From: Listeria monocytogenes
GTDB lineage: Bacteria > Bacillota > Bacilli > Lactobacillales > Listeriaceae
Direction of reading: 5' to 3'
NCBI RefSeq assembly: GCF_041765605.1
Contig: NZ_CP168900.1
Coordinates: forward strand, 2,620,001-2,684,000
Length of the DNA stretch: 64,000 nt
Below are positions 17,533-26,709 of this stretch, in pieces. Position 1 is the first letter of the stretch, and every line of letters begins with the position of its first letter. Under the pieces are notes generated by a model. The model did not search any database. It saw only the letters and a list, made by a program, of their open reading frames with translations, and was not told the DNA's origin. The position numbers were made by a program, and so were the translations under genes.

Positions 17533-18360
17533 TTATAAAATTTCTTCTTGCATAAACAATCCTAGTCCACCAATATCATGATGCTTTGCGATTTTATCCG
17601 CTTTTTCTAAAGCTAGCGGAATGCCATTTTCCATCGCTACGCCAATTTCGGCTAATTCAATCATACCGACATCATTTTCATTATCACCAAAAGCAATTGT
17701 TGAATCCAGGTCAATATAGCCGTTATCCGCCAAATAAGTTAGGCCTTTCGCTTTATCAATACCCTCATTCATAATATCAATTAAATTCGAAGCCGATGCA
17801 AGTACAGAAAGTGGCAACCCTTCAAGAGCCGCTTTGATTTCTGCTCGTTTTTCTAAGTCCGATTCAATGACAAGTACTTTTAGCGGAAATTCACCTTCGC
17901 GAAGCACACTAAAAGGATCTGTTGTTAACGTAATTGGCACCTGTTCGTTTTCTGGTAAAGTTTTATTCAATTCATTAAAAAAGGCGATTTTACCAGTATT
18001 GGTTGGTCCAAGAATTCGTTCCGTTGTATAAATATGATAATTCACCCCAAGTGGCTCAAGCGTCTCTAAGATAGTATGTACTAGATCCAGCTCGATATTA
18101 CTTTTATATAAAATTTCTCCTGTCGTAAAATCGCGTACCAATCCGCCATTACAGGAAATGACTGGTGTTTTAATTTTCAGTTCGTGAATAAATGGTAAAA
18201 TTGCTAAATCCAAACGACCTGTCGCTAGGAATAATTTTTTACCGCCAGCTTGCCAATCCATTAATACTTCTTTGTTTAAAGGATGAATTTGATCTCCTTT
18301 TTTTACAAGTAATGTACCGTCCATATCTGTAATAACTGTGTCAATTGCTAGATTTGCCAA
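17533..18360 (-). CDS. HAD superfamily hydrolase, Cof type
   Basis: A 275-residue cytoplasmic phosphatase of the Cof/IIB group. Motif I is DMDGTLL with the nucleophile Asp12; motif IV is GDNENDVGMI; the C2 cap domain lies between. Substrates in this group are sugar phosphates, flavin or pyridoxal phosphates and cannot be told from sequence. I prefer TTG 18360 because AAAGGTG is nine bases upstream; GTG 18372 would sit inside that site. Confidence 0.87.
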   Translation of the reverse strand: MANLAIDTVITDMDGTLLVKKGDQIHPLNKEVLMDWQAGGKKLFLATGRLDLAILPFIHELKIKTPVISCNGGLVRDFTTGEILYKSNIELDLVHTILETLEPLGVNYHIYTTERILGPTNTGKIAFFNELNKTLPENEQVPITLTTDPFSVLREGEFPLKVLVIESDLEKRAEIKAALEGLPLSVLASASNLIDIMNEGIDKAKGLTYLADNGYIDLDSTIAFGDNENDVGMIELAEIGVAMENGIPLALEKADKIAKHHDIGGLGLFMQEEIL

Positions 18361-18402
18361 TAGTTTTCGCACCTTTCTAAAATTCCGTCATTATGTACCT
18401 CG

Positions 18403-18449
18403 ATTATAGACGAGTTTTACATGATTGTCACGTCGATTTTTGGTATAAT
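18403..18449. promoter_or_regulatory. Overlapping divergent promoters
   Basis: Minus strand: GTGACA (18426-18431), 17 bp, TATAAT (18403-18408) for the HAD gene. Plus strand: extended -10 TGGTATAAT (18441-18449) for the lipoprotein gene. The two overlap, so the genes may compete for polymerase. Confidence 0.65.
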
Positions 18450-18474
18450 AAGTTGGAATGGAGGAAGATACTTA

Positions 18475-19347
18475 GTGAAGAAATATTTTATTACTATCAT
18501 GATTTTACTTTTTGGCGCGCTTATTCTTTCTGCATGCCAAAATGATGAGGCCGAGAGCAGCGAGCCTCCTAAAGTAGATTTAAAAGACCAAATACCAATT
18601 ATTCTAATTCATGGCAGCGGCGGCGATACGCATTCTCTTGATGAAATGGCTGATCAGCTGATGAATGAATATAAAACCTCTAACGAAGCGATGGCGATGT
18701 CTATTAACTCAGACGGCGACATTACTTTCCAAGGAGAATTAACCAAAGATGCCAAACGTCCCATTATAAAATTTGCGTTCGACCAAAACCAAGCAACTCC
18801 AGATGATTGGTCTAAATGGTTGAAAATTGCTATGACTGACTTGAAATCCCGCTATGGTTTCACACAAATGGATGGTGTCGGTCATTCCAACGGCGGATTG
18901 GCTTTGACTTATTTTGCTGAAGATTACCCTTCTGACAAAGAGGTGCCAACATTGCGTAAATTAGTAGCAATCGGCTCACCTTTTAATGATTTAGATCCAA
19001 ACGATAACGGAAAAGACCTCGCTTTCAAAACATTACCAAATAGTACACCACAATTAGATTATTTCATGGAAAAACAAACGGATATAAACCCTAATTTAGA
19101 AGTACTCGCTATCGCAGGTGAATTAAGTGAAGATAATCCAACCGACGGAATCGTACCAACAAACAGTTCTCTAGCAACGAGACTTTTTGTCGCAGGGAAC
19201 GCAAAAGCCTATATAGAAGATGTTCAGGTTGGCGAGAGCGCTGTCCATCAAACATTACACGAAACACCTAAAAGCATTGAAAAAACGCATTGGTTTTTAG
19301 AAGAATTCAAAACGGATGAAACAGTTATCCAGTTAGATTACAAATAG
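18475..19347 (+). CDS. Alpha/beta-hydrolase lipoprotein (DUF915 family)
   Basis: 290 residues from GTG 18475, ten bases after GGAGG. The signal peptide ends in ILSAC (Cys21), so it is a lipoprotein. The catalytic domain has the oxyanion loop IHGSGGD and the nucleophile elbow GHSNGG with Ser138; the DxxV/His residues follow. DUF915 proteins are lipase- or esterase-like cell-surface hydrolases of unknown substrate. The next gene is 12 bases downstream. Confidence 0.85.
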   Translation: MKKYFITIMILLFGALILSACQNDEAESSEPPKVDLKDQIPIILIHGSGGDTHSLDEMADQLMNEYKTSNEAMAMSINSDGDITFQGELTKDAKRPIIKFAFDQNQATPDDWSKWLKIAMTDLKSRYGFTQMDGVGHSNGGLALTYFAEDYPSDKEVPTLRKLVAIGSPFNDLDPNDNGKDLAFKTLPNSTPQLDYFMEKQTDINPNLEVLAIAGELSEDNPTDGIVPTNSSLATRLFVAGNAKAYIEDVQVGESAVHQTLHETPKSIEKTHWFLEEFKTDETVIQLDYK

Positions 19348-19359
19348 GAGGAATAGCAG

Positions 19360-19650
19360 TTGATACACATAGAGGCGAAAATCCAAGTGAAACCAGATTT
19401 TATAGAATCATTTTTAAAAGAAGTGGAGCTAGTCATCCAAGGTTCGCTTTCAGAAGCCGGAAACCATGGCTATGAATTAGTTCGTTCTGTGAAAACCCCA
19501 TCTACCTTCTATCTCTTAGAAAAATGGGCAGATGAAGCTGCTATTCAATTCCATAATTCAACAGAGCATTATAAACGTTTTAAACGGGAAATTCCTGCAT
19601 TTTTAGCAAGCCCGACCGAAGTGGATGTGCTCACTAAAAACAAAAAATGA
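19360..19650 (+). CDS. ABM-domain monooxygenase-like protein
   Basis: A 96-residue protein with a dimeric alpha/beta-barrel antibiotic biosynthesis monooxygenase domain, as in YgiN and haem-degrading relatives. It has the typical ending LEKWADEAAIQFHNSTEHY. The start is TTG with AGGAGG upstream. It shares a transcript with the hydrolase lipoprotein. The substrate is unknown; quinol oxidation is the usual guess. Confidence 0.82.
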   Translation: MIHIEAKIQVKPDFIESFLKEVELVIQGSLSEAGNHGYELVRSVKTPSTFYLLEKWADEAAIQFHNSTEHYKRFKREIPAFLASPTEVDVLTKNKK

Positions 19651-19654
19651 TTTT

Positions 19655-19700
19655 ACAAAAAAAGATGGCTCTCTATTTTCATAGAGGCCATCTTTTTTTA
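19655..19700. terminator. Bidirectional terminator
   Basis: Arms AGATGGCTCTCTAT and ATAGAGGCCATCT, flanked by A and T runs, separate convergent genes. Confidence 0.9.
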
Positions 19701-21782
19701 TTTGCTATACGATTTTTTGAAAATACGTAAGGATACACCTACAAGTAATAGCCCTGCTAACAAGTAAAGCATATTTTGGCTGTCACCTGTTGCCGGGTGT
19801 TTGCCTGTTTGGCTCTTCTTGTTTTGATCTTTAGCTTTATTATTTGTATTTGCTGGTGGATCCGATAAACCGCCATTATTATTTTCGGTTACAGTAGTAC
19901 CGCCACCTGTTTGCGGGTCATTATTTACAATCTTGCTAAATTGCGCATATAAAGTGATCCCTGCTGCCGGCATTTTGTTTGTTGCGAAGTTCCATTTGTT
20001 TCCGCCTGTTTTCGCATCATACCAACCGTCGAAAGTATAACCATCTTTTGTTGGTGCTGCTGGTTCAGTGATGAAACCTTCCACCACAATAGCTTCTGTT
20101 GTTTGAACATCGTCTATATCAAAAACAACATTAGCTAAAATAGGCGTAGGTTTTGGAGTAATACGAACCGTTACTTGAACTGGTTTTGCATCTACGTCAT
20201 CTGAATTAACAGATTTCAGTGTTACTGTATAATCACCAGCTTCATTCAATTTTACAACTGTTCCGAAATCACTTGTAATAACAGAACCATCATTCGTTGA
20301 AGCTTGAATATTTTTCAGAAAATCAGCTTCTGTCACTTCAGCAAATACCATATAGCTTATTTCCGGATTAGCTGTAATAACTGGGGCAAGCGCCTTATTA
20401 ATGTGAACTTTTACTTTCACTGGTTCCGCTTCAAAGCCTGCACTGTTTTTCGCATTTAATGTTACTTCATAAGTTCCACCTTTGGTAAAATCAACAACTG
20501 TATCGTAATCAGATGTTATAGTGGCTCCTTCTGTTACACTTGCTGCAACATTTGACAAAAATACCTGTTCAGATATGTTTGCATTTTTATCATAATAGAT
20601 TTCATCTCTTGCTGTTATCACTGGTAAATCAACTTTTTTCAAAGGAACAGTTACTTTACCAGAGAAAGTTCCATCAATAGGAGATTGACTCACAGACTCA
20701 CTAAATCCGTAATCTACTGTATTTACGTCTTTTAAATTTGCAGCAGTCCACGTAATTTGATTGTCTTTATAAGTACCCTTATCTGAAATAGAGTTCGCTG
20801 TCGCTACTTGTCCAAAGTTTTTGATACTATTATCAAGAACTAAATTTGACGCAACAGTTTGTTCAGGAAGTGTAATTGTTTGATCTGATGCATTGATATA
20901 GGTCAATTTTGGAAGTTTTGTTTTCAACTCTTCCGGCAATACACTAACATGGTTATTAGTTATTGCAATATTTGCTACTTCTGGAAATGATTTTAAACTA
21001 TCTAATTCAGTTATTTCATTTTTACTTGCATAGATTCTTGTAATAAGTGGTAAATCTTCTAATCCTGCTAAAGTTTTTACTTTATTATCATAGATAGTTA
21101 TGTTGATTGCTAGCGGAAGATTTTTTACTGTTACTTCTGTCATAGAACATTCACTTAAAGCGAGAGCCCCTGCCATTGCTGGTAAATTTTCTAAAGTCAT
21201 TTTCGTTAATGTGCGTGTTTTTGAGAAATCAATTGTATCTCCAGAGGCATCACTTACACCGCCAGCAACTTTTAAGTCTGGAAGATTCTTTAAAACAACT
21301 TCAGTTAATTCTGCGCTATCTTGCGTGTCGCAAAAGACTTTAACTAATTTAGGTTGATCTTGAATATCGATTGTAGTTAAATCGTTACCTCTTAAATTGA
21401 TACTAGTTACGTTTGGTAAAGTGATATCACCTTTCAAACTAACCGTAGTAATTTTGTTGTCGCTTAAATTGATGCTAGTTACATTACGTAACAAATCAAT
21501 CCCTGCTAAGTTAGCGATTTCTTTTGAATTAGCTGTTAGTGTCACAACTTTATCCAAATCATCTTGTGTCGCTACTTGTGTAATATCATCCGAGCCAGTC
21601 GCTGCTTGTGCGACAACTTTCGCTAAATTAGCATCAGGAAATGCACTTGCATAAGTACTACCTGCTTGAAGAGTTGCTTTAAGTGGCTTAGTATCTGCAG
21701 CAAAAGTTGCTAATGGATATGCACTAAATGATTGGAAAAGAATCATTCCTGCTACAATAATTAAACTTAATTTTCTTTTCAC
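19698..21782 (-). CDS. Internalin-like leucine-rich-repeat surface protein with atypical sorting signal
   Basis: 694 residues from GTG 21782, six bases after GGGAGG. Order: signal peptide (to about residue 30); an LRR region with internalin-type repeats (LRNVTSINLSDNKIT and similar) to about residue 320; Ig-like domains including two of the DUF5011 type (each beginning PVITA); one Listeria-Bacteroides repeat ([11 protein letters not shown]); a polar Asn/Thr/Lys spacer; HPATGDS, a hydrophobic stretch and a basic tail. The last is a sortase signal in which the Leu of LPXTG is His. LRRs usually bind host or bacterial ligands. Its promoter and leader resemble those of the next surface gene. Confidence 0.88.
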   Translation of the reverse strand: MKRKLSLIIVAGMILFQSFSAYPLATFAADTKPLKATLQAGSTYASAFPDANLAKVVAQAATGSDDITQVATQDDLDKVVTLTANSKEIANLAGIDLLRNVTSINLSDNKITTVSLKGDITLPNVTSINLRGNDLTTIDIQDQPKLVKVFCDTQDSAELTEVVLKNLPDLKVAGGVSDASGDTIDFSKTRTLTKMTLENLPAMAGALALSECSMTEVTVKNLPLAINITIYDNKVKTLAGLEDLPLITRIYASKNEITELDSLKSFPEVANIAITNNHVSVLPEELKTKLPKLTYINASDQTITLPEQTVASNLVLDNSIKNFGQVATANSISDKGTYKDNQITWTAANLKDVNTVDYGFSESVSQSPIDGTFSGKVTVPLKKVDLPVITARDEIYYDKNANISEQVFLSNVAASVTEGATITSDYDTVVDFTKGGTYEVTLNAKNSAGFEAEPVKVKVHINKALAPVITANPEISYMVFAEVTEADFLKNIQASTNDGSVITSDFGTVVKLNEAGDYTVTLKSVNSDDVDAKPVQVTVRITPKPTPILANVVFDIDDVQTTEAIVVEGFITEPAAPTKDGYTFDGWYDAKTGGNKWNFATNKMPAAGITLYAQFSKIVNNDPQTGGGTTVTENNNGGLSDPPANTNNKAKDQNKKSQTGKHPATGDSQNMLYLLAGLLLVGVSLRIFKKSYSK

Positions 21783-21835
21783 GATTTTCCTCCCTCTATT
21801 CATGTTGTTAAACTAAGTAATAAGTGAAAGTTAAA

Positions 21836-21937
21836 ATAAAAAAACATGCCTATTTAATTCATTTAAAGGCATATCTCACGAACTCCCTATAGTATTATAT
21901 ATGTAAAAACTTTTCGATTTTTACTAAAAACAGACTT
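21836..21937 (-). promoter_or_regulatory. Promoter region and leader hairpin of the LRR surface protein
   Basis: On the minus strand: element AAGTCTGTTTTTAGTA (21922-21937), 22 bp, -10 TATAAT (21894-21899), then a leader hairpin with arms ATGCCT and AGGCAT (21846-21872) followed by seven T residues. The -35 is poor, so the shared element may bind an activator. The same parts, equally spaced, occur before the second surface gene. The rest of 21938-22141 is AT-rich with no gene seen. Confidence 0.6.
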
Positions 21938-22141
21938 AAAAACAGTTCTTTTCTACTAAGTGCGTCTTTTTTGTGAACGAAATATTTTTACTTTTCTAAT
22001 AATCATTCTTTTTTAACAAGAATTACAATCGTCCCAAGCGCACGAAAACAGTTGGGCTACAAGGTTTTTGTTAAACCGAGCTGATTTTCGTTACTTTTTT
22101 CAGCAATTCCCAATAGATACTAATTTAACTAGTAAAAGAGG

Positions 22142-22184
22142 AAAAAAAGCCGCATATGAACATCGTGCTTCATACGCGGCTTCC
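22142..22184 (-). terminator. Terminator of the repeat surface protein
   Basis: On the minus strand, arms AAGCCGCGTATGA and TCATATGCGGCTT are followed by seven T residues. Confidence 0.85.
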
Positions 22185-22189
22185 AATTT

Positions 22190-24520
22190 TTATTTATGAG
22201 ACATTTTTTTGATATAGCCAAACGTTCCAGCGATTAGTAATAATCCTATTAATAGATAAAGGATATTTTCTTGGTCGCCTGTTTTTGGTAATTTTTTACT
22301 TTGTTTTGTTATCTTAACAGGGTCATTAGCTGGTTTTACCGCAGCAGTAATGTTTGTTTTTTCTGTTGCCGGTAAGATATTATCGATTGGATCGTCTTGA
22401 TGTGCTGGATCTGATGGATCTGATGGATCTGATGGATCTGATGGATCTGATGGTTGAATCGGATTTACCGGGTCTACTGGATCTACCGGAGCTACTGGGT
22501 TTTTGGTAAAGCGCGCATATAAAGCTAAATCATTTGCTGGCATTTTGTTTGTAGCAAAATCCCATTTATTCCCGCCTGTTTCGGCATCATACCAACCATC
22601 AAATGTATAACCAGCTTTTATCGGTGCTGTCGGTTCTTGTAGTAATCCTAGGTAATCAACTGTTTGTGTTGTTACTGCTTCACCATTAAGTGTGACAGTA
22701 TATGATTTAACGGTAAAGCGGGCATATAGCGTAACGTCTTTTGCTGGCATTTTATTTGCTGCAAAATCCCATTTACTACCACCTGTTTCCGCATCATACC
22801 AGCCATCAAATGTATGGCCTTCTTTTGTTGGTGCTGTTGGCTCCTCGATTAGGGCATCGTAGTCAACCGCTTGTGTCGTTGTGGTATCTTCCACATTAAA
22901 CGTTGCTGTATAGGCTTTTAAACTGAAGCGAGCATATAATGTCATGTTTTTCGCTGGCATTTTATTGGTCGCAAAATTCCATTTGGTTCCGCCTGTTTCG
23001 GCATCATACCAGCCATCAAATGTGTAGCCATCTTTTGTTGGTGCTGTTGGTTCTGTCAGAAGACTGTCGTAATCAACGGCTTGTGTCGTTGTTGTTCCTT
23101 CTTTATCAAATGTTGCTGTATAAGCATTTGTACTAAAACGGGCATATAATGTGACGTTTTTCGCTGGCATTTTATTCGCTGCGAAATCCCATTTGTTTCC
23201 ACCTGTTTCGGCATCATACCAACCAGTAAATGTATAACCGTCTTTTGTCGGTGCTGTCGGTTCTTGGATAAGGCTATCGTAATTGACTGTTTGTGTCGTT
23301 GTCGTTCCGTCTTTGTCAAATGTTGCTGTATATGATTTGACTGTGAAACGAGCGTACAATGTGACGTTCTTGGCAGGCATTTTGTTCGTTGCAAAATTCC
23401 ATTTGGTTCCACCTGTCTCCGCATCGTACCAACCATCAAATGTGTAACCGTCTTTTGTCGGTGCTGCCGGTTCTGTCAGAAGACTATCATAATTAGCTGT
23501 TTGTGTCGTTGTTGTTCCTTCTTTGTCAAATGTTGCTGTATACGATTTAACGCTATAACGAGCATATAATGTGATGTTGTTCGCTGGCATTTTGTTCGTC
23601 GCGAAATTCCATTTGGTTCCGCCAGTTTGTGCGTCGTACCAACCGTCAAACGTGTAACCATCTTTTGTTGGTTCGGTTGGTTCTGTCAGTGCTTCTTGAT
23701 AATCGACCGTTTGCGTTGTCGTTGTTCCATCGTTATTAAAAGTCGCAGTGTAATTATTCATCGTAAAACGGGCATATAAAGTTACTGGATTTGCAGGCAT
23801 CTTATCTTGAGCAAAATCCCACTTTTTACCGCCTGTTTCTGCGTCATACCAACCATCAAATGTATAACCAGCTTTCGTTGGTGTTGTTGGTTCTTCTGCA
23901 AGACCATCATAGTCCACTGTTTCTGTCGTTGTTACTCCGCCATTATCAAAGGTCATAGGATATGTTTTAGATGCAAATCGAGCATATAGTGTGATGTTTT
24001 TCCCCGGCATTAAATCGTTAGCAAAATCCCATTTTTTGCCGCCTGTTTCGGCATCATACCAACCAATAAATGTATAACCATCTTTTACTGGTTTTGTAGG
24101 TTCATTAATTTTATTTTGATAAACAACTGGTTGTGTAGCTGTTCGTTCTTCTGAGATTAATGTAGCTGTGTAGGTTTTAATTGTGAAATATCCGTATAGA
24201 TGCAAATCGTGTCCTGGCATTGGTAACCCAGTTGGGGTCCAGCGAACTCCTTGCCCATTCGGTTGATCATACCACCCCCAAAAGGCATAACCTTCTACAA
24301 CTGGTATCGCCGGATTTGTTTTGATCAGCTCACCTGCTTCAAGCTCTTCTGTAATAGTCAAATTCCCCTGAACATCTAAAATGACTTTGTATTTCGTCGC
24401 CGTCTCTGCTGCATTTGCATTGTTTCCATTATTTTCTGAAGCCCATATAGCAAATGGGTCTGCGCTTAATTGTAAAAGGATTATTCCTACTGCAATTAGT
24501 AAACTAATTTTTCTTTTCAT
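22190..24520 (-). CDS. LPXTG surface protein with nine Listeria-Bacteroides repeats
   Basis: 776 residues. Signal peptide (to about residue 28), then nine repeats of about 70 residues (Flg_new/PF09479 type), each with a [14 protein letters not shown] core and ending TLYARF. The first is divergent ([15 protein letters not shown]). A Pro/Asp/Ser spacer with five SDP triplets follows, then LPKTGD, a hydrophobic segment and a basic tail: a canonical sortase A anchor. In internalins these repeats are beta-grasp modules that hold the functional domain away from the wall. Here no other domain is present. Start ATG after AGGAGG. Confidence 0.92.
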   Translation of the reverse strand: MKRKISLLIAVGIILLQLSADPFAIWASENNGNNANAAETATKYKVILDVQGNLTITEELEAGELIKTNPAIPVVEGYAFWGWYDQPNGQGVRWTPTGLPMPGHDLHLYGYFTIKTYTATLISEERTATQPVVYQNKINEPTKPVKDGYTFIGWYDAETGGKKWDFANDLMPGKNITLYARFASKTYPMTFDNGGVTTTETVDYDGLAEEPTTPTKAGYTFDGWYDAETGGKKWDFAQDKMPANPVTLYARFTMNNYTATFNNDGTTTTQTVDYQEALTEPTEPTKDGYTFDGWYDAQTGGTKWNFATNKMPANNITLYARYSVKSYTATFDKEGTTTTQTANYDSLLTEPAAPTKDGYTFDGWYDAETGGTKWNFATNKMPAKNVTLYARFTVKSYTATFDKDGTTTTQTVNYDSLIQEPTAPTKDGYTFTGWYDAETGGNKWDFAANKMPAKNVTLYARFSTNAYTATFDKEGTTTTQAVDYDSLLTEPTAPTKDGYTFDGWYDAETGGTKWNFATNKMPAKNMTLYARFSLKAYTATFNVEDTTTTQAVDYDALIEEPTAPTKEGHTFDGWYDAETGGSKWDFAANKMPAKDVTLYARFTVKSYTVTLNGEAVTTQTVDYLGLLQEPTAPIKAGYTFDGWYDAETGGNKWDFATNKMPANDLALYARFTKNPVAPVDPVDPVNPIQPSDPSDPSDPSDPSDPAHQDDPIDNILPATEKTNITAAVKPANDPVKITKQSKKLPKTGDQENILYLLIGLLLIAGTFGYIKKMSHK
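22407..22451 (-). repeat. Five perfect 9-bp tandem repeats in the wall spacer
   Basis: GGATCTGAT is repeated five times without change and encodes Ser-Asp-Pro. Since the unit is a multiple of three, slippage would change spacer length without breaking the frame. Confidence 0.9.
22500..24410 (-). repeat. Tandem 210-bp coding repeats
   Basis: The repeat modules recur at a 210-bp period (for example the segment beginning CTGGCATTTT at about 22743, 22953, 23163, 23373 and 23583). The central copies are most similar, which suggests recent unequal exchange. Confidence 0.85.
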
Positions 24521-24584
24521 ATTGTCCTCCTCATCTAGGTTGCAAAATTAGATATATAATTAATTTTATTTCATTGTTCATAAT

Positions 24585-24682
24585 AAAAAAGCACCTGTAT
24601 TTTCGTTAAAGGCGTCCAATTATTTATTCACTTTAAGATTATATCTTGAGGGACACTACTAAAGAATACTAAAAACAGACTT
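24585..24682 (-). promoter_or_regulatory. Promoter region and leader hairpin of the repeat surface protein
   Basis: On the minus strand: AAGTCTGTTTTTAGTA (24667-24682), 23 bp, -10 TATAAT (24638-24643), then a hairpin with arms CGCCT and AGGTG (24591-24615) and six T residues. This mirrors the leader of the LRR surface gene. Positions 24683-24837 upstream are AT-rich with no gene seen. Confidence 0.6.
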
Positions 24683-24837
24683 CTGCGCATGTTTTTTGTG
24701 ACAGTTCAGTGACGAAATGAGCCATTTTTAAGCAAATAGTGCAAAACCCGTTGTTTTTGTGTACTATTTCAAGACTTTTTCTATCACTCGTACATTTCAC
24801 GGCCTGTTTCTATGCTAGTATTTCAATAAATAACTAA

Positions 24838-24874
24838 AAAAATTTGGCCCCCCGCAAAGAGGACCAAATTTTTA
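24838..24874 (-). terminator. Terminator of the haem-export operon
   Basis: On the minus strand, arms AAATTTGG and CCAAATTT are followed by a T run just after the ATPase stop. Confidence 0.8.
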
Positions 24875-25543
24875 TTCTGCTTTTAAATAGCCATCTTCAA
24901 TTCGAATCACACGGTCGACTAAATCTAACACTCGTTCGTCATGTGTAACCATGATGGCAGCTTTATTTTTCCGTTTTACTTCATCTGCAATCATTTGAAC
25001 TACTTTATGTCCGCGGTTGGCATCTAAACTAGCTGTGGGTTCATCGGCTAGAATAATATCTGGATCATTCATGAGTGCTCTAGCAATGGCAACGCGTTGT
25101 TTTTCGCCACCTGACAAACTCTCCGGATAATTGTTTTGGCGCGCGGTTAAGCCTAATTCTTGAAGCAATTTATCTGCTCTTTCTTTCGCAGCGCTACCTT
25201 TTTCACCGGATAATTCCGCAATGACGAGTAGTTGGTCACGAACACTTAGGTAAGGAATTAAGTTGGCACCTTGGAAAATAAAGCCAACTTTGTCGAGTCG
25301 CACCTTCGTTAATGCTTTTTCAGACATGTTATTTAATGTCGTTCCACCAATGGCAATTTCGCCTTCTGTTGGAGATAATAAAGCGCCTGCGATTGATAAA
25401 AATGTACTTTTCCCAGCGCCAGAAGGTCCGACGATTGCAACGAATTCTCCTTGTGCTACTTCTAAAGAAACATTTTTCAATACTTCGATGACTTGCTCGC
25501 CATCTTGATAATTTTTAGAAATATTTTTCATTATTAAAGTCAT
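24872..25543 (-). CDS. hrtA: ABC transporter ATPase, HrtA-like
   Basis: A 223-residue ATPase of the MacB/LolD group. Walker A GPSGAGKS at 39-46, Q-loop [12 protein letters not shown], signature LSGGE, Walker B IILADEP and the H-loop MVTHD are all present. The closest match I recognise is HrtA, which with HrtB extrudes or detoxifies haem from the membrane. It overlaps the permease stop by one base (TAATG). Assignment to the haem system rests on the permease and the two-component genes beside it. Confidence 0.8.
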   Translation of the reverse strand: MTLIMKNISKNYQDGEQVIEVLKNVSLEVAQGEFVAIVGPSGAGKSTFLSIAGALLSPTEGEIAIGGTTLNNMSEKALTKVRLDKVGFIFQGANLIPYLSVRDQLLVIAELSGEKGSAAKERADKLLQELGLTARQNNYPESLSGGEKQRVAIARALMNDPDIILADEPTASLDANRGHKVVQMIADEVKRKNKAAIMVTHDERVLDLVDRVIRIEDGYLKAE

Positions 25544-26640
25544 TAGTTTGCCCTCCCAATTGCTTCTAACGCGTCTACTTTTGCTACACGATAGAGTGAT
25601 AACATCGATCCGATGACTGCGACAACAAGGAATAAAGCAGAACAGCCGATTGCAAGTACCGGGCTGAGTGTAAATGGCATACTCGCTGGTAAAATTGCTG
25701 CGAGACCAAATGTTAAACCATTACCAATTAACAAACTGACAACTGATAGGAAAACAACTTGGGTAACGATACTCCGACCTAAATAGGCTGTTCGTGCACC
25801 AACTGCTTTTAAAATCCCAAATTGATTGATTTTTTGAATCGTAATGACGTAAAAGAAAGCAGCTAGAACAAATGCGGCGATGACGAATAAAAAGGCAATC
25901 ATCATCAGTAGTGATCCTTGTTCTTCTGAGTAGCCAGGGATACCTTGAAGCACTTCTTTACTAGATGAAAGTTTCATAGAACCGAGTGATAGGTTTTTAG
26001 CTGTGCTTTCAGAAACATCTAGCGCTACGGCGTTATATTCTCCTTCTGCTGCTTGGTTCGTTTGATGCACTAACTTCCAAGCATCCCAGCCGACGAATAT
26101 AACCGGTGAATGGCTAAATGTGTTATTTTTGGTGAAGGCGGTAATCGTGAACTCTTCTCCTGTTGCGCTATCTTTGAGTTTGCTTCCTAATTTATAACCA
26201 GACTCTTTTAAAGAAATATCGGCTACTACTTCTGTTGTTTTCTGTGGCTCTGTTCCTTCTGAGATGGCCGGTTTCATAAATCCTGTTTTATCTATACCGA
26301 AATAAGTAATGTCCGTTTTTTTATCTTTGTCGGGTGGTGTGATCGTGCCCATTTGCACGCCCAGGTTGGTGCTTTCTGATTTTTTCACTTGCTTCGCTAC
26401 GCTTTCTGTTTCGGATGCAGTTAAATTGGACCTCGTTAAGCGATTATCTGAGTCTTTTTGTAATACATAATAAGTCGCTTTATTGGATGAAATGGCTGCC
26501 CCATTATCATTTGCAAGTCCATTCGCAAGTCCCGTTACAAACAAAACGAGCCATGCAATTAATACCATGATTAATCCGATTAAAATATAGCGTAATTTTG
26601 AGTGTTTTAATTCTCTTAATGCCAAAAACATTCCGTTCAA
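25543..26640 (-). CDS. hrtB: ABC transporter permease, HrtB-like (FtsX family)
   Basis: A 365-residue FtsX/MacB-type permease with four membrane segments (one N-terminal, three C-terminal from about residue 245) and a large extracellular domain between. The N-terminus (KLRYILIG and LANGLANDNGAAI) strongly recalls HrtB of Staphylococcus. The ATG follows AAGGAG. It pairs with the ATPase downstream; the intergenic gap to the kinase gene holds a possible HssR repeat. Confidence 0.8.
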   Translation of the reverse strand: MNGMFLALRELKHSKLRYILIGLIMVLIAWLVLFVTGLANGLANDNGAAISSNKATYYVLQKDSDNRLTRSNLTASETESVAKQVKKSESTNLGVQMGTITPPDKDKKTDITYFGIDKTGFMKPAISEGTEPQKTTEVVADISLKESGYKLGSKLKDSATGEEFTITAFTKNNTFSHSPVIFVGWDAWKLVHQTNQAAEGEYNAVALDVSESTAKNLSLGSMKLSSSKEVLQGIPGYSEEQGSLLMMIAFLFVIAAFVLAAFFYVITIQKINQFGILKAVGARTAYLGRSIVTQVVFLSVVSLLIGNGLTFGLAAILPASMPFTLSPVLAIGCSALFLVVAVIGSMLSLYRVAKVDALEAIGRAN

Positions 26641-26667
26641 CTCCTTCTAAGATCTTACCCTTAGTTT

Positions 26668-26692
26668 AAAGAAGTTTTGTAAACGGAATGTG
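26668..26692 (-). promoter_or_regulatory. Possible HssR direct repeat upstream of hrtB
   Basis: On the minus strand ATTCACATT-CC-GTTTACAAA resembles the published HssR site, GTTCATATT repeated with a 2-base gap. The first half matches at seven of nine positions and the second at about five. A separate inducible promoter for hrtBA is therefore possible. Confidence 0.4.
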
Positions 26693-26709
26693 AATCGGAT
26701 TTTACAAAT

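Noticed and set aside
22500..24410. A CRISPR array
   Set aside because: The 210-bp repeats are in frame, protein-coding and have no unique spacers; they are surface-protein modules.
26641..26709. SigB promoter upstream of hrtB
   Set aside because: GTTT and GGGTAA are present on the minus strand but 20 bases apart, not 13-15.
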